From positions 2,796,501-2,860,500 of the forward strand of contig JANCIK010000005.1 in NCBI GenBank assembly GCA_028532985.1: a stretch of DNA of 64,000 bases, in the 5' to 3' direction. Below the pieces are notes generated by a model that saw only the letters and a program-made list of their open reading frames with translations, searched no databases and had not been told where the DNA came from. Position numbers and translations under genes: made by a program. The stretch's first letter is position 1. Every line of letters starts with the position of its first letter. Shown in pieces: positions 24,577 through 36,887 of this stretch. Source of the stretch: Stropharia rugosoannulata (Eukaryota; Basidiomycota; Agaricomycetes; Agaricales; Strophariaceae).

Positions 24577-26199
24577 GATGACGAAATGTCGCCACAAGAC
24601 TTCAAGTTGTGTTACGGCAGATACTCGAACGTTGGCCAGTATTGTATGGGTTGGATTTATCTTGAGGAAATTACGAGCTGTGAGTCGGACTTGGTGAGGA
24701 CGATGTTGTAAGGAGAAGAGTCGACTTAAGACGTGATCAAATTCGGAGTATCGAATTTATCACTGGACGTACAAATAGATGTACCGTCACGATTCTCTGC
24801 TCACCACAACTGGCATGATCATCTAACATCGTGAACATTTCACTGCTTCGATTGTTTACCTGGAAAGAGTCGCTATTCAGAGTGTGAACGAGTCGTAAAT
24901 TGCACAATTGGAGGCGTATAATTTCTGGGGATTGCTACAGGTGTGTAACATTTAATTTACGACCTCCCAATCGTAGTGCTCACTGGCGTGCTTCAATAAA
25001 CAGTACTTTCCGCTTCTTCCTGAAAACGCAGACGACAAGTGCCTGTCATCCCGACGTGATACCAGGTCGAGAAGTCCCGGCACCGTCTGTCCTGGACGTG
25101 AGTTCCATCGGTCAGGCATGTTTTCTGACCACGCGCGTTGAACCACCTACGACAGTGACAATCGCGGTGTGGAACCATACGTGGTCCATCTCTGATTCCA
25201 TGCACATGCCCGACTGCAAGGTGAATGCACCCGCGCCGACGACGTACATGGCATACGAGCTGCCTGGAAGCCAAGTTGGGGTGAGCATACCTTCAACTGA
25301 CGACATGGGGACTGCATGCGACGACCACGAGCAGAGATGTGGTGAGTGAGCGTTCAAGTACAACGTATTGGAGAATGAACTCACCTACTTTCATTGTGCC
25401 ACCGTACTCCTGCCGTATCAGACGTCCTCCAGAACTTGTCTCGCTAAGCTGCTACCCGCGTCCCCACCCCCATGAGCGCAAACGAGCGTATGATGTCGAA
25501 CATGATATCATGGGTGTCGAAGACGATAACGAGCGCGAGTCAGCTCCGTACAATGAATGAAGTATAGTAGTAAGTAATTTTATCATAGTCAATAAACAAA
25601 AACTTATCTTTTTGAGCAGTGCTTGCAGAGCCAGCACCCCACCCTGTCCATATGCTCACCGATCCTTGCAACTGCACAGAGGGCCGGGGCCTTGGCACCG
25701 TCAGCGTCTCGTCCCTTGCGGTTGCCATTATCGTCGTCCACGACGGCAACACGAATCTGCACGCCCCCACAACGATGCGATGGTGGATGGGTCATATCTA
25801 CCCAACACAGTCACAGGGATAGTGTAGGGGGCAGTCTCGTGCGATGTATGCCTTTGCAGTTGTTCCTCAACCACCAGACAGTTAGCACAGGTACGACGGA
25901 GTGCGGCGTCTACCTGAGCACTGGAGGCGACGGACAAGGTACGTCCAACTGTATCCATATGATGTTGCACCGTGCTGAGCCATACTGCGCGTGCCTGTGC
26001 AGATGCAGCTTAATGCGGGTATAATGTCGGGGTACGGCGCTTACCTGAAGGTACGTCATCTTCATGTAGTATATGTTGCTAATATGGTCTAGAATTTTTC
26101 ATAGAGATGCGACCGCCCGTGCACGCAGAGTGCACGCACCTGTATCGAAAACGGGCAGTAAAGGTACGTCGTTATTCATTGCTGTTCGTATCTGATAAT
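24577..26199. other. GC-shifted region without a clear gene
   Basis: From about 25.0 kb the sequence becomes richer in G and C than its neighbours. Several frames of 60-150 codons are open on both strands, but none has a convincing start, splice partner or motif. It may be decayed gene or transposon material. Confidence 0.35.
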
Positions 26200-26810
26200 G
26201 CTAGACCCTCCTCCCCAGAGCTCCAGCGATTCAGGTATCAACGTTGTCGTCGTTATCCACCTCGATGTGCGGTGTGCCCTCGAACAGCTCGTAGAAGGGT
26301 GCGCGCCGCCTCCCGTCGCCATGATCTTCACGCCGCGGAGAATCTCCGCGAGTGGCGCACCGTTGACCTGCGTGGAGCGCTCGATGAGCTCAGAGATGAA
26401 CATGCCGCGCGTGTCGATGCTGTCCGTCTCGAACTGCTCAAAGTTGAGCGAGACATAGGGTAAATGCTGCATTGCGTCTGCCGGGGCGATGGACTGCCGA
26501 TCGTGGGTTACTCGAGGACTCTTGAAGGGGTGAGTGTGCCGCTCTGCTTTGTGCTTGCGACCGGCACCGTGAACATGCCGCTCATGCTGTCATCGGTGAG
26601 TGAGAGCAAATGCGGCATCGAGAGAGTGTCGGGGCTGCCAGTTTGACTAGGTTGGGGAGGTAGATCTGCCGGTTGCCTTTTGTCTGGTGGGGCAGACGAT
26701 CAAGATATGTGCAACGAAGTGGAGAGGGAGTGTACATCTGGGGACTCTTGAGGAAGGATGATGACGCCGCCACTTCCTTCACAACCCAACACTCCACGAC
26801 ATCCACAGCG
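26200..26810 (-). pseudogene. Decayed coding relic, unknown family
   Basis: On the minus strand a frame from about 26472 down to 26310 reads like real coding sequence, with segments such as VSLNFEQFETDSIDTRGMF and ISELIERSTQVNGAPLAEIL. Its third codon positions are strongly G/C. Just upstream (about 26650-26560) a segment reading SMPHLLSLTDDSMSGMFTVP is also coding-like, but it is not joined by a clean intron and is followed by a stop. I cannot name the family. The codon choice differs from neighbouring genes, which suggests a relic or an acquired piece. Confidence 0.35.
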
Positions 26811-28130
26811 GGAGAGATGGAAGGGTTCTGCGCGACAACTCATCTCAATAAACACGATGACCTAGTGCACAGCATGTAAGCAGCCTTTTTGTATACGCAC
26901 GAATAAAATTCCGTAGTGCTTCGTCCACCGCCCTCGTGAAAGGCGTGACGGCACACCGCGCGCCCGGCCATGCTAGAAAAAAATTACCAAGCAAGTGAGC
27001 CTGTGACAAATATAAATGGCCTCTTCTTGCTTATAGTTGTCTGAATGCAGGTGAGGATTTGCGCAGGCCATTACCAGACGGCGAACGCGTAGTACTAATC
27101 CTTCGGACAAACTGTCCTATTTGTACTCGCATGGTGAGCCATGTGCAAATCAGATCGCGTCCGTTGCCCGCAAGACCCGTTTGCCTCATGAGACAGGACA
27201 CTGCGGCCACTGGCCAAGAGTTGGAAAAGTAGAGGACGTGGGTTGCGCACGCACCGAAACAAACCCTGCCTGCACCGTTCCTGTACGATTTTCAGGGAAG
27301 CGGGGAGGTCTGTAGTAACTACATAAACAGAGTTCGTCTATAAAATTGCTGTCAGGAAAGAATGTAGAACATAAGATTTGATGACAGGCTCACACTGATC
27401 GCAACGCCAACCGTGCCCTTTTCTTATGCAGCGAGAACACGGTAGGCACTACCAGACGCCTGCAGAAATGACTTGTACGCCGAGACAGAGTCGACGTAGA
27501 AAAAGTCAAGCGCAGCGATGAGCACGGCCCAATCTATACGTGGTGAGATGATGAAGGATCGAGGAGACCATCACGGACGTACAGTTTGCGTACAACAGCG
27601 CGTCTGGCCAGCCCTGGGGAGCGCGCGGGGTGGGACCGGGGAGGATCGGGGACGGGGGACGGGCCGGAGGGCGCATAAGCTAGTCAGTAGCTCGGGCGGA
27701 AGAATCGATGACTGAGACAAATGGAATTGGTCAAGCGCGCTCTACAGGATAGCGACCACAATATATGACAGCCAAATCCTCCATAAGTGCTTGTGCTCTC
27801 AGGCATGTAGATGACCTTAACGATTGAACTTCGCATGGGGGTGATCTGGCTCTGTGGATGTGGTCATAGATTTGTGGAGTAAGTCAACCCTCTCGTCACG
27901 CCACTAGGTATCTACTCACTGTATTGCTTGTCTAAGGCACGGGATTATGGCGATAACAAGCTCGGCAGGGAGTTCAACGGGGAAGTCTAGGTCGTGACCT
28001 GGCAAAATTCCGGCCCAAAATGCTTAATGTGCCTGTGCCGTCACGTCTGCGCTGATAAGGGAAATAGTTATACGAACGCGACTGGGAATGAATTCTATTG
28101 CACCCGTTTAGAATGATACTCAGTAAATAT
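26811..28130. other. Intergenic region flanking the Plavaka element
   Basis: No supported gene. A G-rich tract lies near 27610-27675. The right end abuts the stop of the Plavaka transposase. I searched by eye for a terminal inverted repeat matching 32.3-32.6 kb and found none that was convincing. Confidence 0.4.
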
Positions 28131-31100
28131 CTATAAATCGTCGTATTCCCTGTCAGAGAAATCGGAATATGTTTCATCACCCATTTCAACCTCAAGTTCC
28201 GACTCTTCTGAGTCCTCGCCCGAAGATACGTTCTCTTCAATGTGACTTTCTGAGTCCGACTCAACATCGACGGAAGGTTGAAGGTCCACAATTTCAGGCT
28301 CTGTGTCTGGCAGAGCAGGTGTCATTTCACGGTGGCCAATACCCATTCCAGAAAAACGCATAAACATGTCCCGATCAGCAAAACTGCGAGTTACTCATTG
28401 TTAGGCTGAAAAAGTAGCGCACAAACTGGTGTACTTACATTCCAACATAGTAATTTACCCAGTCCGATGTATTCCCGCTAGGCCGAGCTTCTGTCGGTTG
28501 CTCTGTACTCAGTAGTGTATTTGTATGGCCATTGACAAATGTGGGTATCAAGTGGCAACCTCTTATGATGAGGCTGGGATCTAAAAAACCAAATGCGAGA
28601 TCGTCGTCTTCTGGTACGTATCCAATCATAGGAAGCTTTGGGCTTTTCTGACCATGCACTACCCCTGGCTCAGCGCCGAGCCATCTTACCCATAGAAAAT
28701 CCATCTGTTGCCATGTGAAGTTGGTGGTAGACCGATGCCCGATGTGTTGCACGTCAGCATGGAATATACCCAGAACTTGAGCATACCAGAACTTATGGCC
28801 GTCGGATTCAGAGCCTCGAGCAGGGCGTGCCATCATCACATACGGGCGAGTTTTGGGATTTAGGGTGTCAAAATCGCGGCGTATATCATATGTAGTGTAA
28901 TTGATCCTTGCAGTACGATGTCTGTAAATCGACGAATTTCGCAAGCGTATTGTGTTCCGGTCTTCATGAGTAAAAAAGTCAGGATCGTCGCCGTCGAAGT
29001 CAAGATTAAGTAGTCGGCCAAGTAGATGATCTTGTAACTTTGGGATGAAATTCTGTAAAGGCAAAAAAAAAAGTGACTATCGGTCATTCGATGGTCTTTT
29101 AAAGCAAACCCGCACTGGAATTCGATACCTTTTTTGCTGGATCGTCGTCTTGTACGAACGTAAAAATGTTCAAGGGATCATTCCTTACATGTGAGATTAT
29201 GTGATGCTTCGATAAATTTTCTGGTTTGCTAGCTTCCTCGTATTCTTGAAGTTCCACCTGGCTTTTGAGTAATTGTTGACGCATGTGAATGTTGCTCATT
29301 TGTTTCAAAGCGTTTCGCTTGTTTGTCATGGCATAAGCCTTTTTGAGAGGGCCGTGAGCAGCTTCACCCTAAGAGTAATCCAGTCATGAGTATTTTGCTT
29401 CATTGTCGACGTCAAATCAACTTTATTACAAACCAGTTGTGTGGTATACGAGTCAGTAGTACCGTATTTGCGTATGTATTGAACATAATCTCCCAGTGCA
29501 TGAAATTTTGGAGTGGTCAGATTAAGCTGCTTGGCTCTGCTTGTCCCCACTTTTTCTGCTGACGTTGTTTTTGTACCTGGCCCTACTTTGGCACCTTCCC
29601 GACGGATGCGAGCTGCTTTCTCTTTTGGAAGTTCTACTGTCCGAAATTCCTGGCGTGTGGTATCGCGGAAATGCCGCATAAGTTTCCCAAATTCAAAGAT
29701 CAGCTCGTCGGTTCGTTTAAGGGTGTCCTCGGTATGCAAGCGTAACTTGAGCATGCAGTGTAGCTCGGCTGCACGATAAAGCAACGCTATTAGGCGCGAA
29801 TTATGTGGCGGATCAAGGAGTCCTTCGAAAGCTGGAATGGCGCACTATTGCTAATTAATGTCTGCTTGGCGAGCAAATTGCATTAGAGAAGCTCTTACCT
29901 GCAAAATATCCTCGTAGTCTCGAGCTGCAAGTTTCTTCATTTCGGAGACATTACTAGAGAATTTTCGGATGGTATCACGCCCGAAAGGCAATATTTCCCT
30001 GAATCTGGCATTTACGAGACCTTAGATAAATACCTCTTCAGTTATTTCATGGCATACCTTCTATCTAGTTGAACCACCCGATCATCGGTTCCTTTGCCTG
30101 ACGCGTGAAGAAGGCGGAGTAGATGCATGAACAGCGTTTTCCACACACCAAGCTCAAATTCGTGCATGAGATCGGGGACGAGCATTTCCGATGGGTTATA
30201 ATTATTACCCAAACGTTCTACAAAGGCATTCTATAGAGAGTAAGCCATTGCTTGTCCATTGGTATATACCATGAAAAAACTTACAATCGTAGGAACACCC
30301 GAAAATTCTTTCAGTAAGTTCTCTACAGCCTGACTCCGAATTCCAAAAGCCAATTTATATATGGCTTCGCGAGCAGCTTTAACATTGGAAATCATATACT
30401 GCCTAAGCTGGGAGAACCGTGCGCTAGCATCCCGTTTCATTCCCAAACGGTCCATGCGAGATTTGGGTATAAGACACCTCGGGCAAGGACATAAACCTTC
30501 ACCACGGATAGTTGCAAGGAGCACTCTGTAATAACCAACGAAAAATAAGCCATGTTGTTCGATTGTAGTCAAGTAAAATTTCCTCACTTTTCGGGGTAGT
30601 CAGCAGAGTATGTGAAAAAGCGGGGGTATATCCTTCTCTCTATTCCGTCGCTACACTTGATGACCATGCCATAATGGTACCCATGGATAAATTCGTCATC
30701 CAGAATCTTCTTCCAAGTAGCATGCATTAGTTCCCGTCGGCAGTGTCTCAATATGTCATCCTTTTGAGTTCTCCACTTCGAATGAAAATTGGAAGCCATG
30801 TCGCAAAAGGAATCAGGGAGCTAAGATACTCATCAATATCCTGGTGTAAATAAGAATGATTCATATTTTACCGATGGAATATAGGCTAAGTGGTGCATTG
30901 CTCCTGACTTAGGCTTACAGCGAATATACTTCGACAAGTTGCCAAGCATCAAGTAGATAGGCCAGGCTTTGGCGTTGCCAAAATTTGTCAAATGTGTCCC
31001 ATCTGAAGAGATCATTAAGGCAGCTACTACTCTTTCAAGCTTGCAATTTATAGCGTCTGGGGGTAGTCTTCCATTTTCTTGTAACTGTTCATGCTCCGCA

Positions 31101-32257
31101 ATGAAACCATCGGTAGAATATAATTCGTCGTAAACACGTTGATCGTGAGCAGTATGAGCATTGCGGTGAAAAACTTTGAACGGCGAATAATGCAGCATGT
31201 GGGAAAGGCGGTCCTGGAATGCTTTGACAATTGTCGCACTAAGGTTACGATGAAGTAAACCTGAGACCGTAAATGTTCGAGGTGCAATATTAACACTGCC
31301 TGATGGCACTAGAATATCGACTGAAGACTCCATAAATTGACTCCTGATAGATTTGGTTTCAGCTACAGCTCTGTCAAAACGACAGTTCTCTCTATGTGCA
31401 TCGAAGTTATCAAAATGGCGCACGTCAAAGTCGGGTTGCTGAACAATATTCTTGACAAATGATGTGATTTCTCCTTCAGATTTTGTAGTAATTCCATTGT
31501 TCATCCAGGAGACTGTTCGCCAAATAGTGATATTAGGGAATGGCCAGCACAATGAAGGTGCGTCCTCTTTGACGTCAGAGTTGCCAGCAGCAGGTGGAGA
31601 TTCGGATGTATTGGCTAAATCTTCTAATGAAAACTGGCCGCTTGGATCACAAGTTGGGCGCCATTCGTAGTCTCTGTATAGACCAAAATTATTCGGCGGT
31701 GTAACAAGTTTGTTACGCACAATTGCCAGGGCAGTCCTCGACGCATTAGGTGCGGCTTCATCAACCGGGGCCAGTGGCTCCGGGGGAGTGTCCACAAATT
31801 GTGCAGGGATTCTAAACCTCGGATGACCAGCTCGAATTAGTGGAGAAGAGGGGGAGCGAATGTTATCGGCATTACAATCAGCGGTGGAAGCAGGTAACGC
31901 GGAGGTGTCCATTGGAGTTTCGACGCTTGTCACTGCAGCAGTCATCGACGAAGTTGTTGCAATACAGCTTTGCTCAGAGGGATGCTGGCCACGATCGTTG
32001 GTAGTCCAGTTCTAGGATAAACCGGGGTCAGTCAATGCAGTCAAGTCTCTAATTAGCCGAGCGTAAAAACATACAGAGAAACGCCTACGACGAAGATCTA
32101 CGTGGGACGCATATTCTACTCTAGAGGAAGAGCGTGCTTCAAGAGCCTTTTTGCGAGCTGCATGCACTAGCGCGCAGCCCAATTTGTGCTTGGACAATGA
32201 AGCCGGTCTTGCAAATGTTTTCCCGCAAGCTGGGACACAAGAAAACTCCTGCGGCAT
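28131..32257 (-). CDS. Plavaka-type DNA transposase, apparently intact
   Basis: Ten exons on the minus strand: 32257-32075, 32011-30872, 30820-30588, 30525-30285, 30230-30058, 30004-29899, 29844-29434, 29368-29129, 29052-28439, 28383-28131. All phases agree and give 1,197 aa without an internal stop. The N-terminus has a C2H2-like finger (FSCVPACGKTFARPASLSKH). The core carries segments typical of Plavaka transposases of Agaricomycetes: PDLMHEFELGVWKTLFMHLL, RKFSSNVSEMKKLAARDYED, FHALGDYVQYIRKYGTTDSY and GPLKKAYAMTNKRNALKQMS. The C-terminus is acidic. Plavaka elements move by cut-and-paste and belong to the CACTA-like supergroup. Terminal repeats were not found, so mobility is uncertain. Confidence 0.88.
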
Positions 32258-32765
32258 AGGTCCATTAAAGCAGACACGATACAAGGAAGTAGGGTAAATG
32301 ACTGTGGGGAGCTTTATTCGATGTCGATCCCTTCGTGGACTCACGTTAACACCGTCGGTAATAACGAACCAGGCGAGTCAAAAACTTCCAGAACATGTTT
32401 ATGCTGTGGGCTTTCCCTTACCCTCCTTGTTCCGACCTGACCGAGACCCAGCAATGCAGCTCATACGGAAGGCGCAGTCAATTTGACAGTGTCATACGGT
32501 ACAAAACACAATTTTCAAACATCTGACATCGCGCGGAGTCATAAAACTTTAGCCCGCGCAGCGTTTTCTGGGCTAACTAGACATCAAGCGGAGTAAATGT
32601 GATACAAACGCATTACGCAGCTGCCTAATTCATAAGTACATAAGCTTCAGGTATGAGTGAACAGAATATAAAATAACTTACTTGACTCTATTCTCTGCCA
32701 CTGGGACGAGTCGATTCCCTCTCACTCTTATAGAACCGTGCGCCCATCTCTACGTTTTAGAACCA
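32258..32765. other. Region between transposase and next gene
   Basis: It contains the 5' flank of the minus-strand transposase and the upstream region of the plus-strand gene at 32766. The element border should lie in here, but no clear terminal repeat or target duplication was recognised. Confidence 0.35.
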
Positions 32766-33518
32766 ATGGATAAAACACTATTCCCATTCGAAACAACAGA
32801 TATCATGCTATTTGGGTGGTCCGCCGCTCAACATTGGGCGAATTCTCTGTCTTCACAGTGTCGAATCGATAAAGTAGGTGATATAAATTTCGTCTTACTA
32901 GAAACTGAACATGATTTGTCTTGGCAGGTGTGGCTTTGGGAGTGCTTTCTATGGCACTTGACAGAAGAAGACAAGTTGGCCGATATAAAGGTCGAGGGGA
33001 AAGGAATCGATTGTAACAAACTACTGCTATCTATGTACTGGCAGTTTCTCGGGTCAGACCTGGCCGATTCGATAGTACATCAACCCGGACAAGAATGGTC
33101 GTTACCCAAGGATGGCGAGAATGTAGTGATTGCAAGAAACTTGTTGGTCCAAGTCATGCAGGTTTCATTCGAAATGCGCGGCAACGACAATCTGCAAGAA
33201 ATCCATTACATCATCTCCGATGGCAAGCAACTGGTCAAGGCGCGTGCACACTCCCCCTTTCCAGAAGGTCTGGACACCGAACACATAAGGATTGGAAGTA
33301 AAGTAAGTCCTTCCAGACAGAGAAATCGGTCAACGGTTAAATGTTCGTAAACAATTTAGTTGGTTTTATCCGGGTCTTCTGTTGAGAACGGATCGTTACT
33401 CCTTGAAACGCACAGCGCCAGATTATTAGATTTCCCGGAGTGTATGTTGGGCAATTTGGAACGCGGCTTATCCAGGAAGTGTATTATAGCTTGTGATCCA
33501 GAATACTGGCAACAGTAG
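32766..33518 (+). CDS. Unknown protein, 213-231 aa
   Basis: The ATG at 32766 opens a frame to 33302, followed by an intron (GTAAGT..TTTAG, phase 0) and a last exon 33360-33518. A further 54-bp segment (32874-32927, GTAGGT..GGCAG) has intron signals but is stop-free and a multiple of three, so the product is 213 aa if spliced or 231 aa if retained. The protein is Trp/Leu-rich (VWLWECFLWHLTEEDKLADI, SMYWQFLGSDLADSI). No family is recognised and upstream exons are possible. Confidence 0.5.
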
Positions 33519-34034
33519 CCAGGGTTCTCTTTAGGATGTGCCAAAACGATTTCATGACGTTGCTCTAAATTATGCGGGCGCAGTTTCACGCAGCACAGTC
33601 ATGGGCTTGAAGGGATAGGCGTCTACAAGACGCGATTGTAACGAGTTCTCATATTTCTTTAAAAGCGGCATACGCACCGGAGTAAGAACTTGCCTCACTT
33701 CAATTTGGTAGCAACGACGCGGCAAAGTGCAGGAGTCCGCAGGGGAGCACCAGCGCTTAATGTCGGAAGAGGAAACGGAGAGCCTCCAGTTTGGTTGAAA
33801 ATGCATGCACACTATCTCCCAAGTGCGACATGACTGAGTTCTGCTGTGTGCTTTCGGCCCTGTGCATACGTACTATCGAGATATCGAGTTGTAAACTGCG
33901 GCATTTTAATGAGATAGGTGTTGCCGCGCTCTCATTTATACTCGAGCAGTAGGTGTATACGCTGCTATCGCCTGGTTGTGACGCCAGCTTGTAGGAGGCA
34001 AGAAAGCAACAAAATTGATTACACTAGCGACTGC
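33519..34034. other. Intergenic region
   Basis: No supported gene; only short frames on both strands. Confidence 0.4.
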
Positions 34035-34876
34035 TCAAGATATACATTGCCCACGAAGATACGGAGCAGCCGTTCCATGAAGACCTCTGACGCGGCCTTC
34101 TTCCATCAAGATGTCGTGTGCGCACTCGGAGGCCCGTAGAAATCGGTCCTCATCCGGGCGACCGGATAGCACGGCAAAAGCGCGGTTTTTGGAGTGCCCA
34201 AGCACAAAAGGGTCCCTAAAAGTAGAATGAACAAACAGCAAAATCATTGCCAATGCGGCAAATGTATGCTACTTACACTCTGTTCCAATCAACAGCCGAA
34301 AATCCCAGTTCATCAACAAGGAAATCCTTAGTCAGGAGTTCTTGTTTCCCCTGGAATTTGTATATCTTTGCCACGTACGCACCTTGCGCAGCCCGGAGAT
34401 CGATACGGTCCACAGTAGCGGGCATGACGGGTGCGACCTGGAGGCGACGGTCGGCTCGAAGGGAGGCGTGGTGCCCACGTTCTCTCTTTTTTTTTTTAGT
34501 CATCTTCACGGCGTTGGTGGCGAACATTTGCCTTAGACGCGCCCGAATCAGTGCGTCGGCGCTTGTGGCCCGCAGACTTGTGGGCCAGTCCCACAAGTGC
34601 AGGGGTTGGTTCGCAAGGAAGGAGGTCGACGTACAAAGCGTGAAGGGAGCTCGGTAAGGCTTCCATCCCATGGCCCTGTGAGTCATGGGCCTCGGCGTTC
34701 GCGGCTGGTGCAGGAGCGTCGTCGAGTGCAGAACATTCGTCAGTACCAGCGTCCGAAAAGGTATCGTCTTTGCGGCTGGCTGGCTGCTCCGCTAAACAGT
34801 CGTAGTCAAAATCAGGGGCGCAGCGGAGGACCTGGTAACAATGGGGTGAGTACTCCCGGCCGGAGCGTGTGCGCAA
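34035..34876 (-). pseudogene. Broken member of a multicopy agaric family
   Basis: Three minus-strand blocks follow one another: 34876-34496 (TRSGREYSPHCYQVL, then acidic and Ala-rich), 34686-34273 (GHHASLRADRRLQVAP and QGAYVAKIYKFQGKQELL) and 34252-34035 (RAFAVLSGRPDEDRFLRASE). Blocks 1 and 2 overlap in different frames around an 11-base A/T run, and no intron with matching phase was found, so a frameshift is likely. The last block resembles segments I recall from repetitive hypothetical proteins in Agaricomycetes (AVLAGRPDD-like). Function unknown. Confidence 0.35.
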
Positions 34877-35195
34877 TGGCCAGTGATGAAGGCGAGCGAT
34901 GGGGCAGCATCAGTATCCTGCAATCAAACGTACTGCGTGAGCGGCCATGGGTGCGCGGAGAGAGCGAGCGGGTTAAGCTGGGTGTTGGGGAAAGCACGTA
35001 CCCTTCACGATGAGCTCGCCAGTGTAAGCTGTAGGGCTATTTGTGGGCTTCGATACATCGTCTAAGCGGGAGGAAGAAGACAATTTATCGTTCCCCAATG
35101 AGGTCGACACCCCCAGGGACATACCAGCTCGGACGTCCCAATAATACCCCAGCAGCCAGGATAGTCAACGATTCGTGTTAGGGAGCAAGCAAATA
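34877..35195. other. Intergenic region
   Basis: No supported gene. It leads into the minisatellite. Confidence 0.35.
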
Positions 35196-35376
35196 ATGCC
35201 CAGTGGCGTCCAGGAAGCCAGAGACGGCACTGTCGACATGAAGGAGTAAGTGTTTGTGATGTCCAGTAGTGTCCTGGAAGCCAGAGACGGTACTGTTGAC
35301 GTGAAGGAGTAAGCATTTGTGATGTCCAGTAGTGTCCTGGAAGCCAGAGACGGTACTGTTGACATGCAAGTCACAG
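35196..35376. repeat. 63-bp minisatellite, about 2.8 copies
   Basis: Units start at 35196, 35259 and 35322, exactly 63 bp apart, each beginning ATGYCCAGTRGYGTCC. Copies 2 and 3 are nearly identical, and copy 1 differs at several positions. The third copy breaks down after GACATG. The 63-bp period keeps frame, but no gene is evident around it. Confidence 0.85.
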
Positions 35377-36032
35377 AGACGCAACTGATGCAGCATTAGT
35401 GTGTTTCAAGCTCCGATTGAATTTCAGGAGATTCACCCAGTCAACGTCAACGCTCAATCATCAATGACTATCCACCTTTGGCTTCCAAGGTGTACCCAGC
35501 GCATATTAGGCGACCATTTCGATATCTATCTTTGGCTTCCAAGGTAGTACATGCAGCGGGGATTGTTCTCAGGCTTCTATTGGATTTCGCCGCTTCAAGC
35601 AGGTCTCTCCAAAGATTTCGTCTGATACTCTGAGCTCGTTTGATTTTGCAGTCATGTTATAAGTATGAACTTTATCTACAGAAACCTATGCCGACTAAAC
35701 AGACGCCGATGCTAAATTATGGGCATGCCCGGAATGGCGTGGCCCAACGGCTTTCCTACCCTGCACACATACTAAGCATGCGGGACATTCCCCACACACA
35801 TGATACGGTCATCCTAGCTTCTGGCTACGCGAGCAACGCCTTAGCTCAACTCACCTTGTTACATCACTGCACATCTACGCAAGATCAATGTTATACTAGT
35901 ATAGAACTCCGTGGCACGACCAGGAAGGAGCTCAGGATTATATCTAGAACACAGAATGTCCCTAGTACGCATCAATAGAGCGCATTCAAAACGTTGTCTT
36001 CGGCTGTTACCCGTCCCACCAACTTGTCAACA
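35377..36032. other. Intergenic region
   Basis: No supported gene. The short dyad-like motif CTTTGGCTTCCAAGG occurs twice, near 35476 and 35535. Otherwise nothing was recognised. Confidence 0.35.
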
Positions 36033-36780
36033 TCAAACATGCCGCTGTTGCAGAAAAATGCAAGCCTTCGAATTGTTTAACCAGTCATTGTCATCATTGA
36101 AATCCGCATCGTAATGGTTCCTCGCAACTCTCTTTGTCATGTACCTACCGCAGTGTACGCAGGCATGAAATATATCCTTGAAAACATATATCGGAACTCC
36201 TGCAGCGTTATCGGGGTCGTGGACGTTGAGTAGTCTCATGGACACTTGATCTTTCCCCGCAATCGTGCCGAATACATCTCCAAGGCCTACGTATTATCAA
36301 AAATCGTTCAATCCTAGTTTGAATACCCTTGTGCATCGGAAATTACTGACCTTCTTTATTGGGGCATTTGTGGTAGGGGACGGTCCTGGTAGTCATGAAA
36401 TTAAAACAGCTTTGACACCTCATAAATAACTTCCAGAATTCTTCTCCGGGTAGTCCATAGGCGGGCAACCATTCCAGGCTCAACAACTGTGAAAATGACG
36501 TCTTGTATTCCAGCGAAGGGTCGAACAACTGTGCTGCGCATACATCGAATACACTGGCTTCTTTTATCACGTCCGACATTGTGTTTATCTGGAAGGGTTC
36601 GACGACGAGTCGCGAAACTGTTTCTCCAGGGTTTACTTCAGAAAACGACGACAGGCATAAGTTCTTACCTGCAACTTTTGATCGAGTTTGTTTTATTCCG
36701 TGCGGCCTCGTTTCCTTCCTGTCGCAACAATTGCTGTTTCCACGCACGGGGCTGGGGGACGGTGGTAAAGGCGGCATCAT
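36033..36780 (-). CDS. Unknown protein with duplicated Cys/His motif
   Basis: Exons 36780-36351 and 36286-36033 on the minus strand give 227 aa (intron GTCAGT..GTAG, phase 1). Two ATGs start the frame (MMPPLPPSPSP); the second could also serve. Two short segments share the same spacing C-x2-C-x3-M-T-x-R-x4-H: CQSCFNFMTTRTVPYH just before the intron, and CVHCGRYMTKRVARNH near the end. They are likely a duplicated small zinc-binding unit. The LTR retrotransposon begins only about 107 bp upstream of the start codon. Family not recognised. Confidence 0.55.
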
Positions 36781-36887
36781 GTAGTAATCTCCCTTTCTTC
36801 TTAGCACACGGGGCTGAAGAGGGGGAAATATGCGCTTGGCGTCGGAAACAACGGTAGCTGGCTGGGTATTCTCACAAGTGATGTCCT

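Noticed and set aside
24900..25349. 149-codon plus-strand frame and overlapping antisense frames
   Set aside because: Frames on both strands are equally open, with no recognisable domain and no clean start, so no gene is claimed.
27950..32600. Terminal inverted repeats of the Plavaka element
   Set aside because: Only a loose match (GCATTTTGGGCC-like against GCGTTTTCTGGGC) was seen by eye; too weak and placed without a target duplication.
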